A stretch of 64,000 nucleotides of DNA from Venatoribacter cucullus (GCF_016132445.1 NZ_CP046056.1:496001-560000), one strand, 5' to 3'. Counted from the stretch's first letter, positions 51,868 to 62,002 are shown. Notes: generated from the sequence alone by a model not told the origin. Translations and numbers: made by a program.

Positions 51868-54021
51868 ATGCGCCGTAGTTTGCTGGCTTTTACCTTGCCG
51901 CTGTTGGCAGGTACTGTCTGTGCCCAGGATGTGCCGGATGACTTTCTGATTCAGGGAGATGATATCCCGGTGGTGCTGACCACCACCCGTCTGAAGCAGC
52001 CCCGCGCTGAGGTGCCGGCCAGTGTGACGGTTATTGAAGCGGAGCAGATCCGCAGCTGGGGTGCCCGTACCATCCCTGAGTTGCTGCGCTTTGTGCCGGG
52101 TATGGTGCTGGGACACAGCCAGAGTGAAAACTCTGACACGGTGGTGTACCACGCATCGGTACAGAACTTTATGCGCCGCATGCAGGTACAGGTGGATGGC
52201 CGCGCGGTGTACAAAGCGGCCATTGCGCAGGTGGGCTGGGATGATATTCCCATCGCCCTGGAAGATATTCAGCGCATCGAAATTACCCGTGGCCCCAGCT
52301 CGGCCACTTATGGTGCCAACGCCTTTATGGCGGTGATCAACATTATCAGCAAAGCACCGGAAGATACCCTGGGTACCCGGCTGCGTTACCGCGGTGGTAA
52401 CCAGAGTGTGCAGGATGCCCTGATCAGCCATTCCGCCATGACCGGCAGCGGCAGTTACCGCCTGACCGGCGCCTACTATGCCGATGATGGTTTTGACGGC
52501 GAGTTTGCCGAAGACGGCGACGACCAGTGGAATGACGATAACCGCCAGCAGTTTATGTCGGGGGTGTATCAGACCTCGCTGACAGACCGTACCCACTGGC
52601 AGCTGCGCGCCGCGCTGAACAACAGCCATGCCGATATCGGTAACAAAGATCCGGGCTTATGGCAGAAGCGCGATACCGATTCAGTCTTTGTGCAAAGCAA
52701 CCTGGAGTTTGATTTTTCGGCCAACCACCGGTCGCAGCTGCAGGTGTACTGGCAGCGCGAAGAGCGGGCGCAGCGGCAGTATGAATGTGTTGATACGATT
52801 TTGCTGGATCCGGCGTTGTTTGATCTGTACCGGTTAAATCCGCAGGGGACGCTGGCACTGATAGCCAATCCGTTTGATTCATCCGTTTTAAACACCAGTG
52901 CTGAAGCTGCTCTCTACAATCAGGTTCTTAGTAATGCCGGATTCCCGGATATGACCTTGCTTGGTATCAATCTGGACGACGAAACCTGTGGTACGGTCCC
53001 CACCAATATTGTCGATCAGCGTGTGGATATTGAATGGCAGGATACTGTGATCTGGAACGATACCCTGCGTACCGTATCCGGGATCAGCTATCGCCACGAT
53101 CAGGCCGATTCAGAATCTTTATTCAAAGGCCAGCGCAGCAATAATCTGGTGCGCCTGTTCGGTAATGTGGAGTGGCGGCTGCAGCCCTGGTTGTTGCTGA
53201 ACGCCGGTGCCATGTATGAGCAGGAAGATATTAACGAAGATGCTTTTTCACCGCGTCTGGCGCTGAACTGGCTGTTGTCACCGCAGCAGAGCGTGCGGGC
53301 GGTGTTTTCTCAGGCGGTGCGGTCACCGGATATGCTGGAGCAGCAGCCAGCCTGGACCTTAACGGCCTATAATCTGCGCTCACCCTCTACCGGGCTCACT
53401 GGTGCTGCATCCAACTATCTGGAGCTGACGGAAGGCACTTACTTCCTCAGCCATATTGCCGCTGACCGCGGTCTGGATCAGGAGCGTATTACCAGTATTG
53501 AGCTGGGCTATTACCACCTGCTGCCACAGTGGCGCGCCGAGCTGGATATCAAACTGTACCGTGATGAACTGCGCGATCTGACCTCCGGCTCGCTCAATTT
53601 TGAGACTCCGGACGTCACGTCCGACGACCGGATGGATATTCAGGGGGCGGAAATGCAGCTTAAGTGGCAGCCGCACCATTCTGACTGGTTGTGGCTGACC
53701 ATGGCTTATACCGATGTCGAAGCCACCCGGTTGTCGGAAACCCGGATCAGCCCGGAAAAAACCCTGACCGCCAGCTGGCATCACCGCGGCGAAGGCTGGA
53801 ATGCGACCTTGTCGTATCTGTGGCTGGACAGTTACGCCAACGGCGAGAATCTGTATCAGCGTTCTGAGCTCTATGTGCGCAAAGACTGGCAGGTGGGTCG
53901 CTATCAGTTCTGGACCGGCGTATTCTGGCAGCATCAGTTTGCACAGGAAGCCCTGGGGCATTACACCCAGCGCTATTCAACCCCGAACCTTTATTACCTG
54001 CAGGCAGGACTGGAGTTCTGA
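51868..54021 (+). CDS. TonB-dependent outer-membrane receptor
   Basis: A 717-residue receptor; ATG 51868 opens the signal peptide MRRSLLAFTLPLLAGTVCAQ, so the open frame upstream to 51805 is not used. The plug (about 35-170) contains VLTTTRLKQPRAEVPASVTV, TIPELLRFVPGMVLG and RIEITRGPSSATYGANAFMA. The barrel ends in YYLQAGLEF. An insertion of about 80 residues around 300-380 holds a Cys pair (Cys307 and Cys374) in a likely extracellular loop. It resembles siderophore/vitamin receptors, ligand unknown. The next gene starts 5 bases after the stop. Confidence 0.92.
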   Translation: MRRSLLAFTLPLLAGTVCAQDVPDDFLIQGDDIPVVLTTTRLKQPRAEVPASVTVIEAEQIRSWGARTIPELLRFVPGMVLGHSQSENSDTVVYHASVQNFMRRMQVQVDGRAVYKAAIAQVGWDDIPIALEDIQRIEITRGPSSATYGANAFMAVINIISKAPEDTLGTRLRYRGGNQSVQDALISHSAMTGSGSYRLTGAYYADDGFDGEFAEDGDDQWNDDNRQQFMSGVYQTSLTDRTHWQLRAALNNSHADIGNKDPGLWQKRDTDSVFVQSNLEFDFSANHRSQLQVYWQREERAQRQYECVDTILLDPALFDLYRLNPQGTLALIANPFDSSVLNTSAEAALYNQVLSNAGFPDMTLLGINLDDETCGTVPTNIVDQRVDIEWQDTVIWNDTLRTVSGISYRHDQADSESLFKGQRSNNLVRLFGNVEWRLQPWLLLNAGAMYEQEDINEDAFSPRLALNWLLSPQQSVRAVFSQAVRSPDMLEQQPAWTLTAYNLRSPSTGLTGAASNYLELTEGTYFLSHIAADRGLDQERITSIELGYYHLLPQWRAELDIKLYRDELRDLTSGSLNFETPDVTSDDRMDIQGAEMQLKWQPHHSDWLWLTMAYTDVEATRLSETRISPEKTLTASWHHRGEGWNATLSYLWLDSYANGENLYQRSELYVRKDWQVGRYQFWTGVFWQHQFAQEALGHYTQRYSTPNLYYLQAGLEF

Positions 54022-54025
54022 CGCA

Positions 54026-54925
54026 ATGAACCGCATGGATGCGCCGATACACCCCCCGCTGCGCTGGCTTATTCTGCTCTGGCTGCCATTCTGCTTATGG
54101 TCACAGCCGCTGCAGGCGCAGCTGGTCTTTGTTACTCACGAACCCTTACCACTGGTACAGGATCTGGCTAACCGTACCGCGGAACTGACCGGGCGTACCG
54201 TACAGGTACGCCTGCTGGCCGAGCAGCGGGCGCTGTCGCCACAGCAGTATCAGGCGGCTGTGCTGGTGGGGCCGCAGGCACTGGCGGGCTGGAACAACCG
54301 CAGTCTGCCGGCGGTAGCGGTGTTTGTCAGTCGCGCCGACGTGGCCGCCGCACAACCGGCGCCGGTCAGCGCCATTTATACCGAGCCGCCGTTATCCCGC
54401 CAACTGGCCCTGATCCGGTTGTTATTGGGTGAGGATGTACCAGTAGGTGTACTGTTGCAGGACCGCGCATTCTGGCCGGTCAGTGGCCTGGCCGGACTGG
54501 ATCTGGCCGGTGCCGGCGTAACCCCTTATTACCTGAGTGATTACGACAGCCTGAACCATGCCCTGCTGGAATTGCTGCGCGAAAACCGGGCCTTGCTGGG
54601 GGTATACGATCCGCAGCTGTATAACGCCGCCAATATCAAAACCATTCTGATTTCCGCCTACCGGCGCAGTATTCCGTTGCTGGGGCCGGGCAGTGCGTAT
54701 CTGCGCGCCGGCGCACTGGCCACCACCTACAGTGGTAATGCCGAAGTGGCACAGCGGTTGCACGAAATACTGAATGCCGGGCTGGCAGACGGCCTGTGGC
54801 CGGCCCCGGCTTACAACCCATATTTCCGGGTGGGTATTAACCCGCAGGTGGCGCGCTCGCTGAACCTGCTGGTGCCCGACAGTGACGAGCTGGAACGGCA
54901 ATTACAAGGGCAGGAAAAACGCTGA
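54026..54925 (+). CDS. Exported substrate-binding-like protein
   Basis: A 299-residue protein; ATG 54026 lies 5 bases after the receptor stop. The N-terminus is a short hydrophobic anchor or signal (WLILLWLPFCLWSQPLQAQ). VFVTHEPLPLVQDLANRTA, YQAAVLVGPQALAGWNNRSL and LGVYDPQLYNAANIKTILIS resemble the fold of ABC-type solute-binding proteins of the TrpX/PF04392 kind. The gene is coupled to the TonB receptor, so it may act on the same ligand. No ABC permease or ATPase adjoins it. Confidence 0.65.
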   Translation: MNRMDAPIHPPLRWLILLWLPFCLWSQPLQAQLVFVTHEPLPLVQDLANRTAELTGRTVQVRLLAEQRALSPQQYQAAVLVGPQALAGWNNRSLPAVAVFVSRADVAAAQPAPVSAIYTEPPLSRQLALIRLLLGEDVPVGVLLQDRAFWPVSGLAGLDLAGAGVTPYYLSDYDSLNHALLELLRENRALLGVYDPQLYNAANIKTILISAYRRSIPLLGPGSAYLRAGALATTYSGNAEVAQRLHEILNAGLADGLWPAPAYNPYFRVGINPQVARSLNLLVPDSDELERQLQGQEKR

Positions 54926-54982
54926 TACCGGGCTGGCCTGCTGGCCAGGCCCGGTTAAGGCAGGAAAAGCAAAAAGGCAGGA

Positions 54983-55954
54983 TCAGGAGGCGTGGTAACG
55001 CACCACGGTATCCACTTCATCGGCTGAACCCATCACCACCGATACGCGCTGGTGAATGCTGGTGGGTTCCACATCCATAATGTCATCGTAAGCGGTAGAG
55101 GCTTTGCCACCGGCTTGCTCCACCAGCATGCTCATCGGGTTGCCTTCGTACATCAGACGCAGTTTGCCGGGTTTGTTCGGCTCGCGGCTGTCGTAGGGGT
55201 ACATAAAAATACCGCCGCGGGTGAGGATGCGGTGAATCTCGGCCACCATCGAGGCAATCCAGCGCATATTGAAACGCTTGCCCAGCGGGCCTTCTTCGCC
55301 GCGCAGCAGGTCGCTCACGTATTTCTGCATTTCCGGCAGCCAGAAACGCTGGTTCGACATATTGATGGCGAATTCTTTGGTGGTGGCGGGAATTTTTACG
55401 CTTTCACGCTGCAGGTAGAACTCACCCACACGCGGGTCAAGGGTAAACATGTGCGTGCCATTGCCGGTGCTCAGCACCAGCAGGGTAGACGGGCCATACA
55501 GCACATAACCGGCGGCGATTTGTTCGCGGCCATGTTGCAGGTAGGTGGATTCGTGGGTCGGGTCGTCGCCGGGGTTTGACTGCAGAATGGAAAAGATGGT
55601 GCCGACGGTAACGTTCACGTCAATGTTGGACGAACCGTCCAGCGGGTCAAACAGCACCAGAAATTCACCGTCCGGGTTACAGGCCACCGGGTCGGCTTCT
55701 TCTTCGCTGGCCATGCCCTTCACCGGCTGCATGGTTTGCAGGCTGTATTTGATCAGGTCGTTGGCGATCACATCCATTTTTTTCTGGCGTTCGCCCTGAA
55801 TGTTGTCCTGCTCGGCACTGCCCAGTACGCCGGCCAGTGACCCCAGCTGTACTTTGTAGGCGATGTCTTTACAGGCCACCATCAGGCCTTCAATCACCGA
55901 CACCAGGGCCGGGTTATTACAGTGATGATCCAGAAAGGTGCGTAAACGCTGCAT
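54983..55954 (-). CDS. fbp: Fructose-1,6-bisphosphatase class 1
   Basis: A 323-residue gluconeogenic enzyme. EFLVLFDPLDGSSNIDVN near 105-122 is the metal and catalytic site, with GMASEEEAD before it, and GGIFMYPYDSREPNKPGKLR and YEGNPMSMLVEQAGG later bind sugar phosphate. AMP-site residues are not evident to me. Gluconeogenesis fits a bacterium that lives on organic acids and lipids. It is divergent from mpl over 207 bases, in which I see nothing definable. Confidence 0.97.
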   Translation of the reverse strand: MQRLRTFLDHHCNNPALVSVIEGLMVACKDIAYKVQLGSLAGVLGSAEQDNIQGERQKKMDVIANDLIKYSLQTMQPVKGMASEEEADPVACNPDGEFLVLFDPLDGSSNIDVNVTVGTIFSILQSNPGDDPTHESTYLQHGREQIAAGYVLYGPSTLLVLSTGNGTHMFTLDPRVGEFYLQRESVKIPATTKEFAINMSNQRFWLPEMQKYVSDLLRGEEGPLGKRFNMRWIASMVAEIHRILTRGGIFMYPYDSREPNKPGKLRLMYEGNPMSMLVEQAGGKASTAYDDIMDVEPTSIHQRVSVVMGSADEVDTVVRYHAS

Positions 55955-56161
55955 GTGGGGTCCCCGGCGTGGTTGGCATCGGATAAAAAGATGGCGCGCA
56001 GTTTACCCGAATCTGTAACGGATTTCAGTGCCGGTTGTGCGGATATTGCCGCCCAGCGGGGCGGATGCCGCAAAAGACCGATTCCTCCCTTGGGCCGCAG
56101 GGCGCTTATCAGTACACTAGCCGGCATTCTTTTCAGCCACGTTGCGGATTCAACAGAGTTT

Positions 56162-57547
56162 ATGCGCCTGCACATTTTAGGTATTTGCGGTACGTTTATG
56201 GGCTCGCTGGCCCAGCTGGCCAAGCAGCAGGGCCACCGGGTTTCCGGCAGTGATGCCGGGGTTTATCCACCCATGAGTGACCAGCTGGAGGCCGCTGGTA
56301 TCAGCCTCAGCGAAGGCTTTGACCCGGCCAATATTCCCGCTGATACCGAGCTGGTGATTATCGGCAACGCCCTGTCGCGCGGTAACCCATCGGTGGAATA
56401 CGTGCTGGAACGCGGTATTCCCTATATGTCGGGGCCGCAATGGCTGGGACAGTTTGTGTTACAGGGGCGCTGGGTGCTGGCGGTGGCCGGCACCCACGGC
56501 AAAACCACCACCAGCAGCATGCTGGCCTGGATTCTGGAATACGCCGGTATGCAGCCAGGCTTCTTAATTGGCGGCGTGCCGCAGAACTTCAGCGTGTCGG
56601 CGCGCTTAGGCGGTTCACCGTTTTTTGTGATTGAAGCCGACGAATACGACACCGCCTTTTTCGATAAACGTTCCAAGTTTGTGCATTACCAGCCGCGCAC
56701 ACTGGTGCTGAACAATCTGGAATTTGACCACGCCGATATTTTCCCTGATCTGGCCGCCATTGAACGCCAGTTCCACCACCTGCTGCGCACCGTGCCGGCC
56801 AATGGCCAGATTATTCTGCCGGATAACGAAGCGGCGCTGGAGCGGGTGCTGACCATGGGTTGCTGGAGCCCGGTGCAGCGTTTTGGCCAGACGGCCGCGG
56901 CCGACTGGCAATGGCAGCTGGACAGTGCCGACGCTTCCGCCTTCCGCGTGCGCAGTGTGGATGGCCAGTACGATGTCCGGGTGGAATGGCAGCTGACCGG
57001 TTTGCACAACGTCAGTAACGCCGTAGCCGCGTTGGTGGCCGCCCGTCATGTCGGCGTAACACCTGAGATTGCCGCTGCCGCGTTAAGCCAATTTGCTTCG
57101 GTAAAGCGCCGCATGGAGCGGGTGGGTGAGCACGCTGGTATTCAGGTTTACGATGATTTTGCTCATCATCCGACCGCCATTGCCACCACGCTGGCAGGTG
57201 CCCGTGCCCGCCTGCTGAAAGAACAACCGCAGGGTCGTCTGCTGGCGGTGCTGGAACCGCGCTCCAACACTATGAAGCTGGGCGTACACAAAGCCGAACT
57301 GGCTGCCTCGGTGGACGCTGCCGACATCGCCTTCTGGTTTCAGCCCGACAATATTCAGTGGTCGCTGGCCGAAGTGGCGGCCGCCAGCCGCCAGCCAGGC
57401 CACAGCTTTACCGACCATGCGGCGTTAGTGTCGGCGGTACTGGCCGAAGCCCGTGCCGGTGACCGTATTGTGGTGATGTCGAACGGCAGTTTTGCCGGCA
57501 TGCCGCGTAAACTGCTGGCCGCCTTACAGGAATCTGTGCATGAGTGA
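56162..57547 (+). CDS. mpl: UDP-N-acetylmuramate:L-alanyl-gamma-D-glutamyl-meso-diaminopimelate ligase
   Basis: A 461-residue Mur-ligase family enzyme recycling the murein tripeptide onto UDP-MurNAc. VLAVAGTHGKTTTSSML is the ATP-binding loop, FFVIEADEYDTAFFDKRSKF the metal-binding segment, and VYDDFAHHPTAIATTL near 370 the C-terminal signature. MRLHILGICGTFMGSLA at 56162 is the family start; the frame's earlier codons to 55955 are not needed. The stop overlaps ubiX by 8 bases. Confidence 0.96.
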   Translation: MRLHILGICGTFMGSLAQLAKQQGHRVSGSDAGVYPPMSDQLEAAGISLSEGFDPANIPADTELVIIGNALSRGNPSVEYVLERGIPYMSGPQWLGQFVLQGRWVLAVAGTHGKTTTSSMLAWILEYAGMQPGFLIGGVPQNFSVSARLGGSPFFVIEADEYDTAFFDKRSKFVHYQPRTLVLNNLEFDHADIFPDLAAIERQFHHLLRTVPANGQIILPDNEAALERVLTMGCWSPVQRFGQTAAADWQWQLDSADASAFRVRSVDGQYDVRVEWQLTGLHNVSNAVAALVAARHVGVTPEIAAAALSQFASVKRRMERVGEHAGIQVYDDFAHHPTAIATTLAGARARLLKEQPQGRLLAVLEPRSNTMKLGVHKAELAASVDAADIAFWFQPDNIQWSLAEVAAASRQPGHSFTDHAALVSAVLAEARAGDRIVVMSNGSFAGMPRKLLAALQESVHE

Positions 57548-58163
57548 GCGTATTTGTGTCGCCATTACCGGCGCGTCCGGCAGCCCTTATGCGCTGCGCT
57601 TAATTGAGGTACTGCTGGCGGCGGGGCGGGCAGTGGATGTGATCGTTTCCAAAGCCGCGCAGCTGGTGGTGGCCACCGAAACGGCGCTGGCGTTGCCGGG
57701 CAATCCGCGCGCGCAGGCAGAAACCCTGCAGCGTTTGTTTCAGGTTGATGAACACCGCCTGCGGGTGTTTGGCCGGGAAGACTGGATGGCGCCCTGGGCT
57801 TCAGGTTCCGGCCAGCCGGGGCCGGTGGTGATCTGCCCCTGCAGCACCGGCACGCTGTCAGCCATTGCCTGCGGTGCCAGCAATAACCTTATTGAACGCG
57901 CCGCCGACGTGGCGCTGAAAGAACGCCGTAAGCTGATTCTGGTGCCGCGGGAAACGCCGTATTCCGAAATTCATCTGCAGAATATGCTCAGCCTTACCCG
58001 CATGGGCGCGGTGATACTGCCGGCCAGCCCGGGCTTTTATCACCAGCCGCAAAGCATGAATGATCTGGTCGATTTTGTGGTGGCCAGAATCCTGAATCAG
58101 CTGGGCGTTGAACAGCAATTAATGCCGGCCTGGGGCAAAGATGCCGCCGGCAGTGACGAATAA
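57540..58163 (+). CDS. ubiX: Flavin prenyltransferase UbiX
   Basis: A 207-residue enzyme attaching dimethylallyl to FMN to make the prenylated cofactor of UbiD in ubiquinone synthesis. AITGASGSPYALRLIEVLL (FMN loop), VICPCSTGTLSAIACGASNN and LVPRETPYSEIHLQNML are diagnostic. The ATG at 57540 lies inside the mpl end; SGHxL-type longer starts are not needed. mpl-ubiX linkage is common in gammaproteobacteria. Confidence 0.96.
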   Translation: MSERICVAITGASGSPYALRLIEVLLAAGRAVDVIVSKAAQLVVATETALALPGNPRAQAETLQRLFQVDEHRLRVFGREDWMAPWASGSGQPGPVVICPCSTGTLSAIACGASNNLIERAADVALKERRKLILVPRETPYSEIHLQNMLSLTRMGAVILPASPGFYHQPQSMNDLVDFVVARILNQLGVEQQLMPAWGKDAAGSDE

Positions 58164-58184
58164 TGAACACACTGGGGAACCTGT

Positions 58185-58532
58185 ATGACTGAAGTACAAA
58201 CGCACGACAAACCGGATTTAACCAAGTGGATTGGTCTGGGCTTTATTCTTGGCATCCTGGTCGCGGTGCTGGCGCTGGAATACTACGGTTTTATTCAGCA
58301 CCCCAAGGCTGCCGATGCTGCGGTGGTGGAAGAATTCCGCCTGCTGGCGCTGAACACCAGTGAAGAAGTGAAAGTGTCGCCGAAACCGTCCGGTAAAGTG
58401 GCCTTCTGTGTGAATGGTTACTTACTGCTGCGCCCCGATAACGGCAAAGAAGTTGCCGGTGTGCTGGTGGACAGTAAAAACCGCGGCATTGCCTGTCAGG
58501 TGGATATTAACCGGCCGCTGCAAGGCAACTGA
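58185..58532 (+). CDS. Small membrane-anchored hypothetical protein
   Basis: A 115-residue protein with one membrane helix (about residues 15-33, IGLGFILGILVAVLALEYYG) and a 75-residue domain beyond it (KPSGKVAFCVNGYLLLRPDN, VLVDSKNRGIACQVDI). Two cysteines could pair. No family recognised. It lies 21 bases after ubiX and is probably in the same transcript. Good codon use supports a real gene. Confidence 0.65.
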   Translation: MTEVQTHDKPDLTKWIGLGFILGILVAVLALEYYGFIQHPKAADAAVVEEFRLLALNTSEEVKVSPKPSGKVAFCVNGYLLLRPDNGKEVAGVLVDSKNRGIACQVDINRPLQGN

Positions 58533-58559
58533 TTCTTTGTCATAACCCGAATAATAATA

Positions 58560-60170
58560 ATGAAAAAAACACCACGTTCCTTAGTCCGGGCCAGTCTCGG
58601 CGGCTTGTTGCTGCCGGCGCTGGCCATGGCGCAGCTGCCCGATACCGATGGTGACGGCATCGCCGATTACTTTGAAATGCAGCTGGGTTACGACTGGCAG
58701 AATAAAGCCTCGCGCCCGGCCGATCAGGACGGCGATGGCATTCCCGATATTTTTGATGATGATATCGATGGTGATGGCATCAGCAACCGGGATGAACAAG
58801 CGCAGGGCTACGATCCGCAGCAAGCCAGTCCGGACATTGATGGTGACGGTGTGCCCAATGCGCAGGATCTGTTCCCGCTTGATCCCAACGAATGGTCCGA
58901 CCTCGATGGCGACGGTATTGGCGATAACGCTGACCCCGATGCCGACGGTGACGGCGTGCCCGATGTGCAGGAAATAGCCTTAGGGTTTAACCCGCTGAGC
59001 CGCGACTCGGTGCCGCCCGACCGTGACGGCGACGGTGTTCCCGATGCGTTCGACAGCGACCGCGATGGTGATGGCTTTGGTAACGCCATGGATATGTTCC
59101 CGGATGACCCGACGGAATGGTTTGATCTGGATGCCGATGGCGTGGGGGATAACCAGGATACGGATATCGACGGCGATGGCATCCGCAACGAACAGGAAAC
59201 GGCGCTGGGGTTTGACCCTTACGACCGCTTCTCGGTGCCGCCGGATCTGGACGGTGACGGCATTCCCGATGCACTGGATGACGATATGGACGGCGATGGC
59301 GTGGCCAATGCGCAGGATGCTTTCCTGCTGGATGCCAGTGAATGGGCCGATATGGACGATGACGGCCGGGGCGATAACAGCGATGCCGATATCGACGGTG
59401 ACGGCATCAGTAATGAGCATGAAACCGCGCTGGGCTTTGACCCGCGTGATCCCTTATCGAAACCCGCGGATCGGGATGGCGACGGCATTCCCGATGCGCT
59501 GGACGATGATATCGACGGCGATGGCGTACTGAATAAACAGGATGCTTTCCCTTATGACCGGCGTGAATGGGCCGATCTGGATGGCGATGGTGTGGGCGAT
59601 AACAGCGACCCGGATACTGACGGTGACGGTATTGCCAATACGGATGAGCAGCAGCTGGGCTTTGACCCGCGCGACCCGTTGTCGGTACCGCCCGATCTGG
59701 ATGGCGATGGTATTCCGGATGCGCTGGACGCCGATATCGACGGTGACGGCGTCGCCAATGGGCAGGATGCGTTTCCCCGTGATGCCACCGAATGGGCGGA
59801 CCTGGATGGCGATGGCGTGGGTGACAACGCTGACCCGGACATCGACGGCGATGGTTTCAGCAATGCGCAGGAGCGCCGGGCAGGCAGTGACCCACGCAAC
59901 CGCAACAGCTTTCCGGATGTCGAACCGCCGGTGCTGGACCTGGTGCAGTGGTCTGCCACCGAACCGGGCTGGCTGCAGGGTATGGCCTATGACGATGGCA
60001 TGGGCTTGCGGGCCGTCTGGCTGCAGCACAGCAGTGGCCAGCGCTGCGACGGCGAACTGATCTACAGCGGCCATTTCCGCATTCAGTGCTCTGCGGCTCA
60101 GGGCGTGGTGGGCTGGACGTTAATGGCGGAAGATAAGGCCGGTAATACGGCGCGCCGGTCACTTAAGTAA
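58560..60170 (+). CDS. Exported thrombospondin type 3 (calcium-binding) repeat protein
   Basis: A 536-residue acidic protein with signal peptide ending near LPALAMA. Most of it is DxDGDG calcium-binding loops. Four complete 75-residue units (residues 154-453), each with DGDGIPDALDDD, EWADLDGDGxGDN and LGFDPRDPLS blocks, follow two shorter variant units. The last 80 residues are a different domain (DLVQWSATEPGWLQG, MAEDKAGNTA) resembling bacterial Ig-like modules. Probably a calcium-dependent surface or secreted protein; the role is unknown. No secretion genes adjoin it. Confidence 0.88.
   Translation: MKKTPRSLVRASLGGLLLPALAMAQLPDTDGDGIADYFEMQLGYDWQNKASRPADQDGDGIPDIFDDDIDGDGISNRDEQAQGYDPQQASPDIDGDGVPNAQDLFPLDPNEWSDLDGDGIGDNADPDADGDGVPDVQEIALGFNPLSRDSVPPDRDGDGVPDAFDSDRDGDGFGNAMDMFPDDPTEWFDLDADGVGDNQDTDIDGDGIRNEQETALGFDPYDRFSVPPDLDGDGIPDALDDDMDGDGVANAQDAFLLDASEWADMDDDGRGDNSDADIDGDGISNEHETALGFDPRDPLSKPADRDGDGIPDALDDDIDGDGVLNKQDAFPYDRREWADLDGDGVGDNSDPDTDGDGIANTDEQQLGFDPRDPLSVPPDLDGDGIPDALDADIDGDGVANGQDAFPRDATEWADLDGDGVGDNADPDIDGDGFSNAQERRAGSDPRNRNSFPDVEPPVLDLVQWSATEPGWLQGMAYDDGMGLRAVWLQHSSGQRCDGELIYSGHFRIQCSAAQGVVGWTLMAEDKAGNTARRSLK
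59019..59918 (+). repeat. Four 225-bp in-frame tandem repeats
   Basis: Units begin at 59019, 59244, 59469 and 59694, each 75 codons, encoding the calcium-binding module of the TSP3 protein. The units are similar but not identical; recombination between them could change copy number. Confidence 0.9.
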
Positions 60171-60188
60171 GACACTGCGGGTTAAAAC

Positions 60189-60222
60189 AAAAATGGCCGC
60201 CTGAACAGGCGGCCATTTTTTT
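60189..60222. terminator. Bidirectional terminator between the TSP3 gene and the chemotaxis receptor
   Basis: A 15-bp perfect stem (AAAAATGGCCGCCTG/CAGGCGGCCATTTTT) with a two-base loop and T-tracts both ways. Confidence 0.9.
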
Positions 60223-60238
60223 ATGCGGGGAGGAACGA

Positions 60239-61861
60239 TTACAGACGGAATTTCTGCAGCAGGTTGCTGAGGTTTTCCGCCAGTCGTGCCAGTTCCTGGC
60301 TGGAGGCATTGGTCTGGTTGGCACCGGCTGAGGTCTGGAACGACAGGTCGCGGATGGCGACCAGGTTCTTGTCCACTTCGCGGGCCACCATAGCCTGTTC
60401 TTCTGCAGCGCTGGCAATATTCAGGTTTTGTTCGTTGATCTGGCCGATCAGTACCGTAATTTCAGCCAGGGCGCTGCCGAGGTGATTCGCCATGTCCAGG
60501 GTGTTGTTGGCCCATTCGTTACTGGTCTGCATATTGTGAACGGCGGAGTCGGTTTCACTCTGCACGCTGTTGATCATGCGTTCGATTTCTTTGGTGGATT
60601 CCTGGGTACGGTGGGCCAGGGCGCGTACTTCGTCGGCGACCACGGCAAAACCACGGCCAGACTCACCCGCGCGGGCGGCTTCGATGGCGGCGTTCAGGGC
60701 CAGCAGGTTGGTTTGTTCGGCAATGGCGCGGATAACATCCAGCACCTGACCAATGTCTTTGACGTTGTTGGCCAGCACCATAATGCCGTTGGTGGTTTTT
60801 TCGATTTCACCCACCAGTTTGCCGATGGTGTCGATGGTTTCTTCCAGTTTGCCCTGGCCCATGCGGGCTTTGGCATTGACCTGCTCGGAGTTGGACGAGG
60901 TGGTGCTGGCGCTGTTGGCAACTTCATCCACCGCCACGGTCAGTTCGTTCACTGCGGTGGCCGCCTGTTCCAGCTGCGTGCCCTGCTGATGCACGATTTC
61001 ACTGGCGTCGTTGGTGACCACGCTCAGTTCTTCCGAGGTGGTGGCCAGCTGATGGGACGAGTCGGAAATATGGTTGATGGTTTCGCGCAGCTGGTCCTGC
61101 ATCTGGTGCAGGGCGCGCATCATATCAGCGGCTTCGTCTTTACCCTGATCCTGAATCGGCTGGCTGAGGTCACCGGTGGCAACCCGCTGGGCCACTGTAA
61201 CGGCTTTCTGCAGAGGGTTAACCACGCTGCGGCTGAACAGGGTGGCCAGTACGGCCACAGCCGCCAGGGCAACAATAATGGCGGCGTAAATGCTGAAGGA
61301 CGCGCTGGCGCTGATGTCCTGGGCTTCAGTCACTGTACGTTTGGCCGACTCAGTTTCGAGAGCGGCCAGTTTGTTCAGACTGGCAGTAAGGCTGATGGAC
61401 AGCGGGCCGACTTTATCTTCACGCAGCTGTTCAGCGGCTTCTGTTTCTCCGCGCTCCAGCATATCCAGCCATTCGACCAGAATACGGTCGTATTCCTGTT
61501 TGCCTTTATTAATTTCCTGCAGCAAGGCTTTGGCACTCTCACTCTTTACCAGTGCCTGCATACGGTCGGCTGCTTGCTGATAGCTGGCGGTGACTTCCTG
61601 TAAGCGCCGACGTGAGCGTTCTTTGCCGGCTTCGTTGGTCGCCACCACTAAACTTACGGCATGCAGACGGGTAAACAGAAAATCGCGGCGCATTTCGCCA
61701 ACGTTGTTGACCTGCGGCAGGCGCTCAAGGCCCAGCTCTTCTGCGGCATGGCTGAGCGTATTCAGTTGCCCAACAGCAAATAAGCCCAGCAGCAGGGTGA
61801 TCAGGCCCAGCAGACCAAAAAACAGCACAGAGCGTTGACCAATGCGGATATTACGCAACAT
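60239..61861 (-). CDS. Methyl-accepting chemotaxis protein
   Basis: A 540-residue transmembrane receptor. Helix 1 is at about 13-33, a periplasmic four-helix bundle follows to about 188, helix 2 at about 189-210, then HAMP ([20 protein letters not shown]) and the signalling domain. The hairpin tip [34 protein letters not shown] (tip segment [14 protein letters not shown]) is standard. No C-terminal NWETF-type pentapeptide for CheR binding is present (ends NLLQKFRL). The ligand is unknown. Confidence 0.92.
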   Translation of the reverse strand: MLRNIRIGQRSVLFFGLLGLITLLLGLFAVGQLNTLSHAAEELGLERLPQVNNVGEMRRDFLFTRLHAVSLVVATNEAGKERSRRRLQEVTASYQQAADRMQALVKSESAKALLQEINKGKQEYDRILVEWLDMLERGETEAAEQLREDKVGPLSISLTASLNKLAALETESAKRTVTEAQDISASASFSIYAAIIVALAAVAVLATLFSRSVVNPLQKAVTVAQRVATGDLSQPIQDQGKDEAADMMRALHQMQDQLRETINHISDSSHQLATTSEELSVVTNDASEIVHQQGTQLEQAATAVNELTVAVDEVANSASTTSSNSEQVNAKARMGQGKLEETIDTIGKLVGEIEKTTNGIMVLANNVKDIGQVLDVIRAIAEQTNLLALNAAIEAARAGESGRGFAVVADEVRALAHRTQESTKEIERMINSVQSETDSAVHNMQTSNEWANNTLDMANHLGSALAEITVLIGQINEQNLNIASAAEEQAMVAREVDKNLVAIRDLSFQTSAGANQTNASSQELARLAENLSNLLQKFRL

Positions 61862-62002
61862 GGCGGCATTCCTTTAAACAGTAGTAATCAGGGATAAGTG
61901 GCAATTGTAGACAGTGATGGAAAATTTGCCGGAGATATTTTCCCTATATCCGACCTTGTTAGTGGGAATAGGCTAGAATCAGCGCTTTTTACGGGGGTTC
62001 TT

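Noticed and set aside
58560-60170. CRISPR or mobile element from the repeat pattern
   Set aside because: The 225-bp units are in-frame protein repeats.
60428-61603. 391-codon open frame opposite the chemotaxis receptor
   Set aside because: Shadow of the MCP gene; composition is unnatural (Gly/Phe/His/Gln-rich) and no ribosome site is seen.
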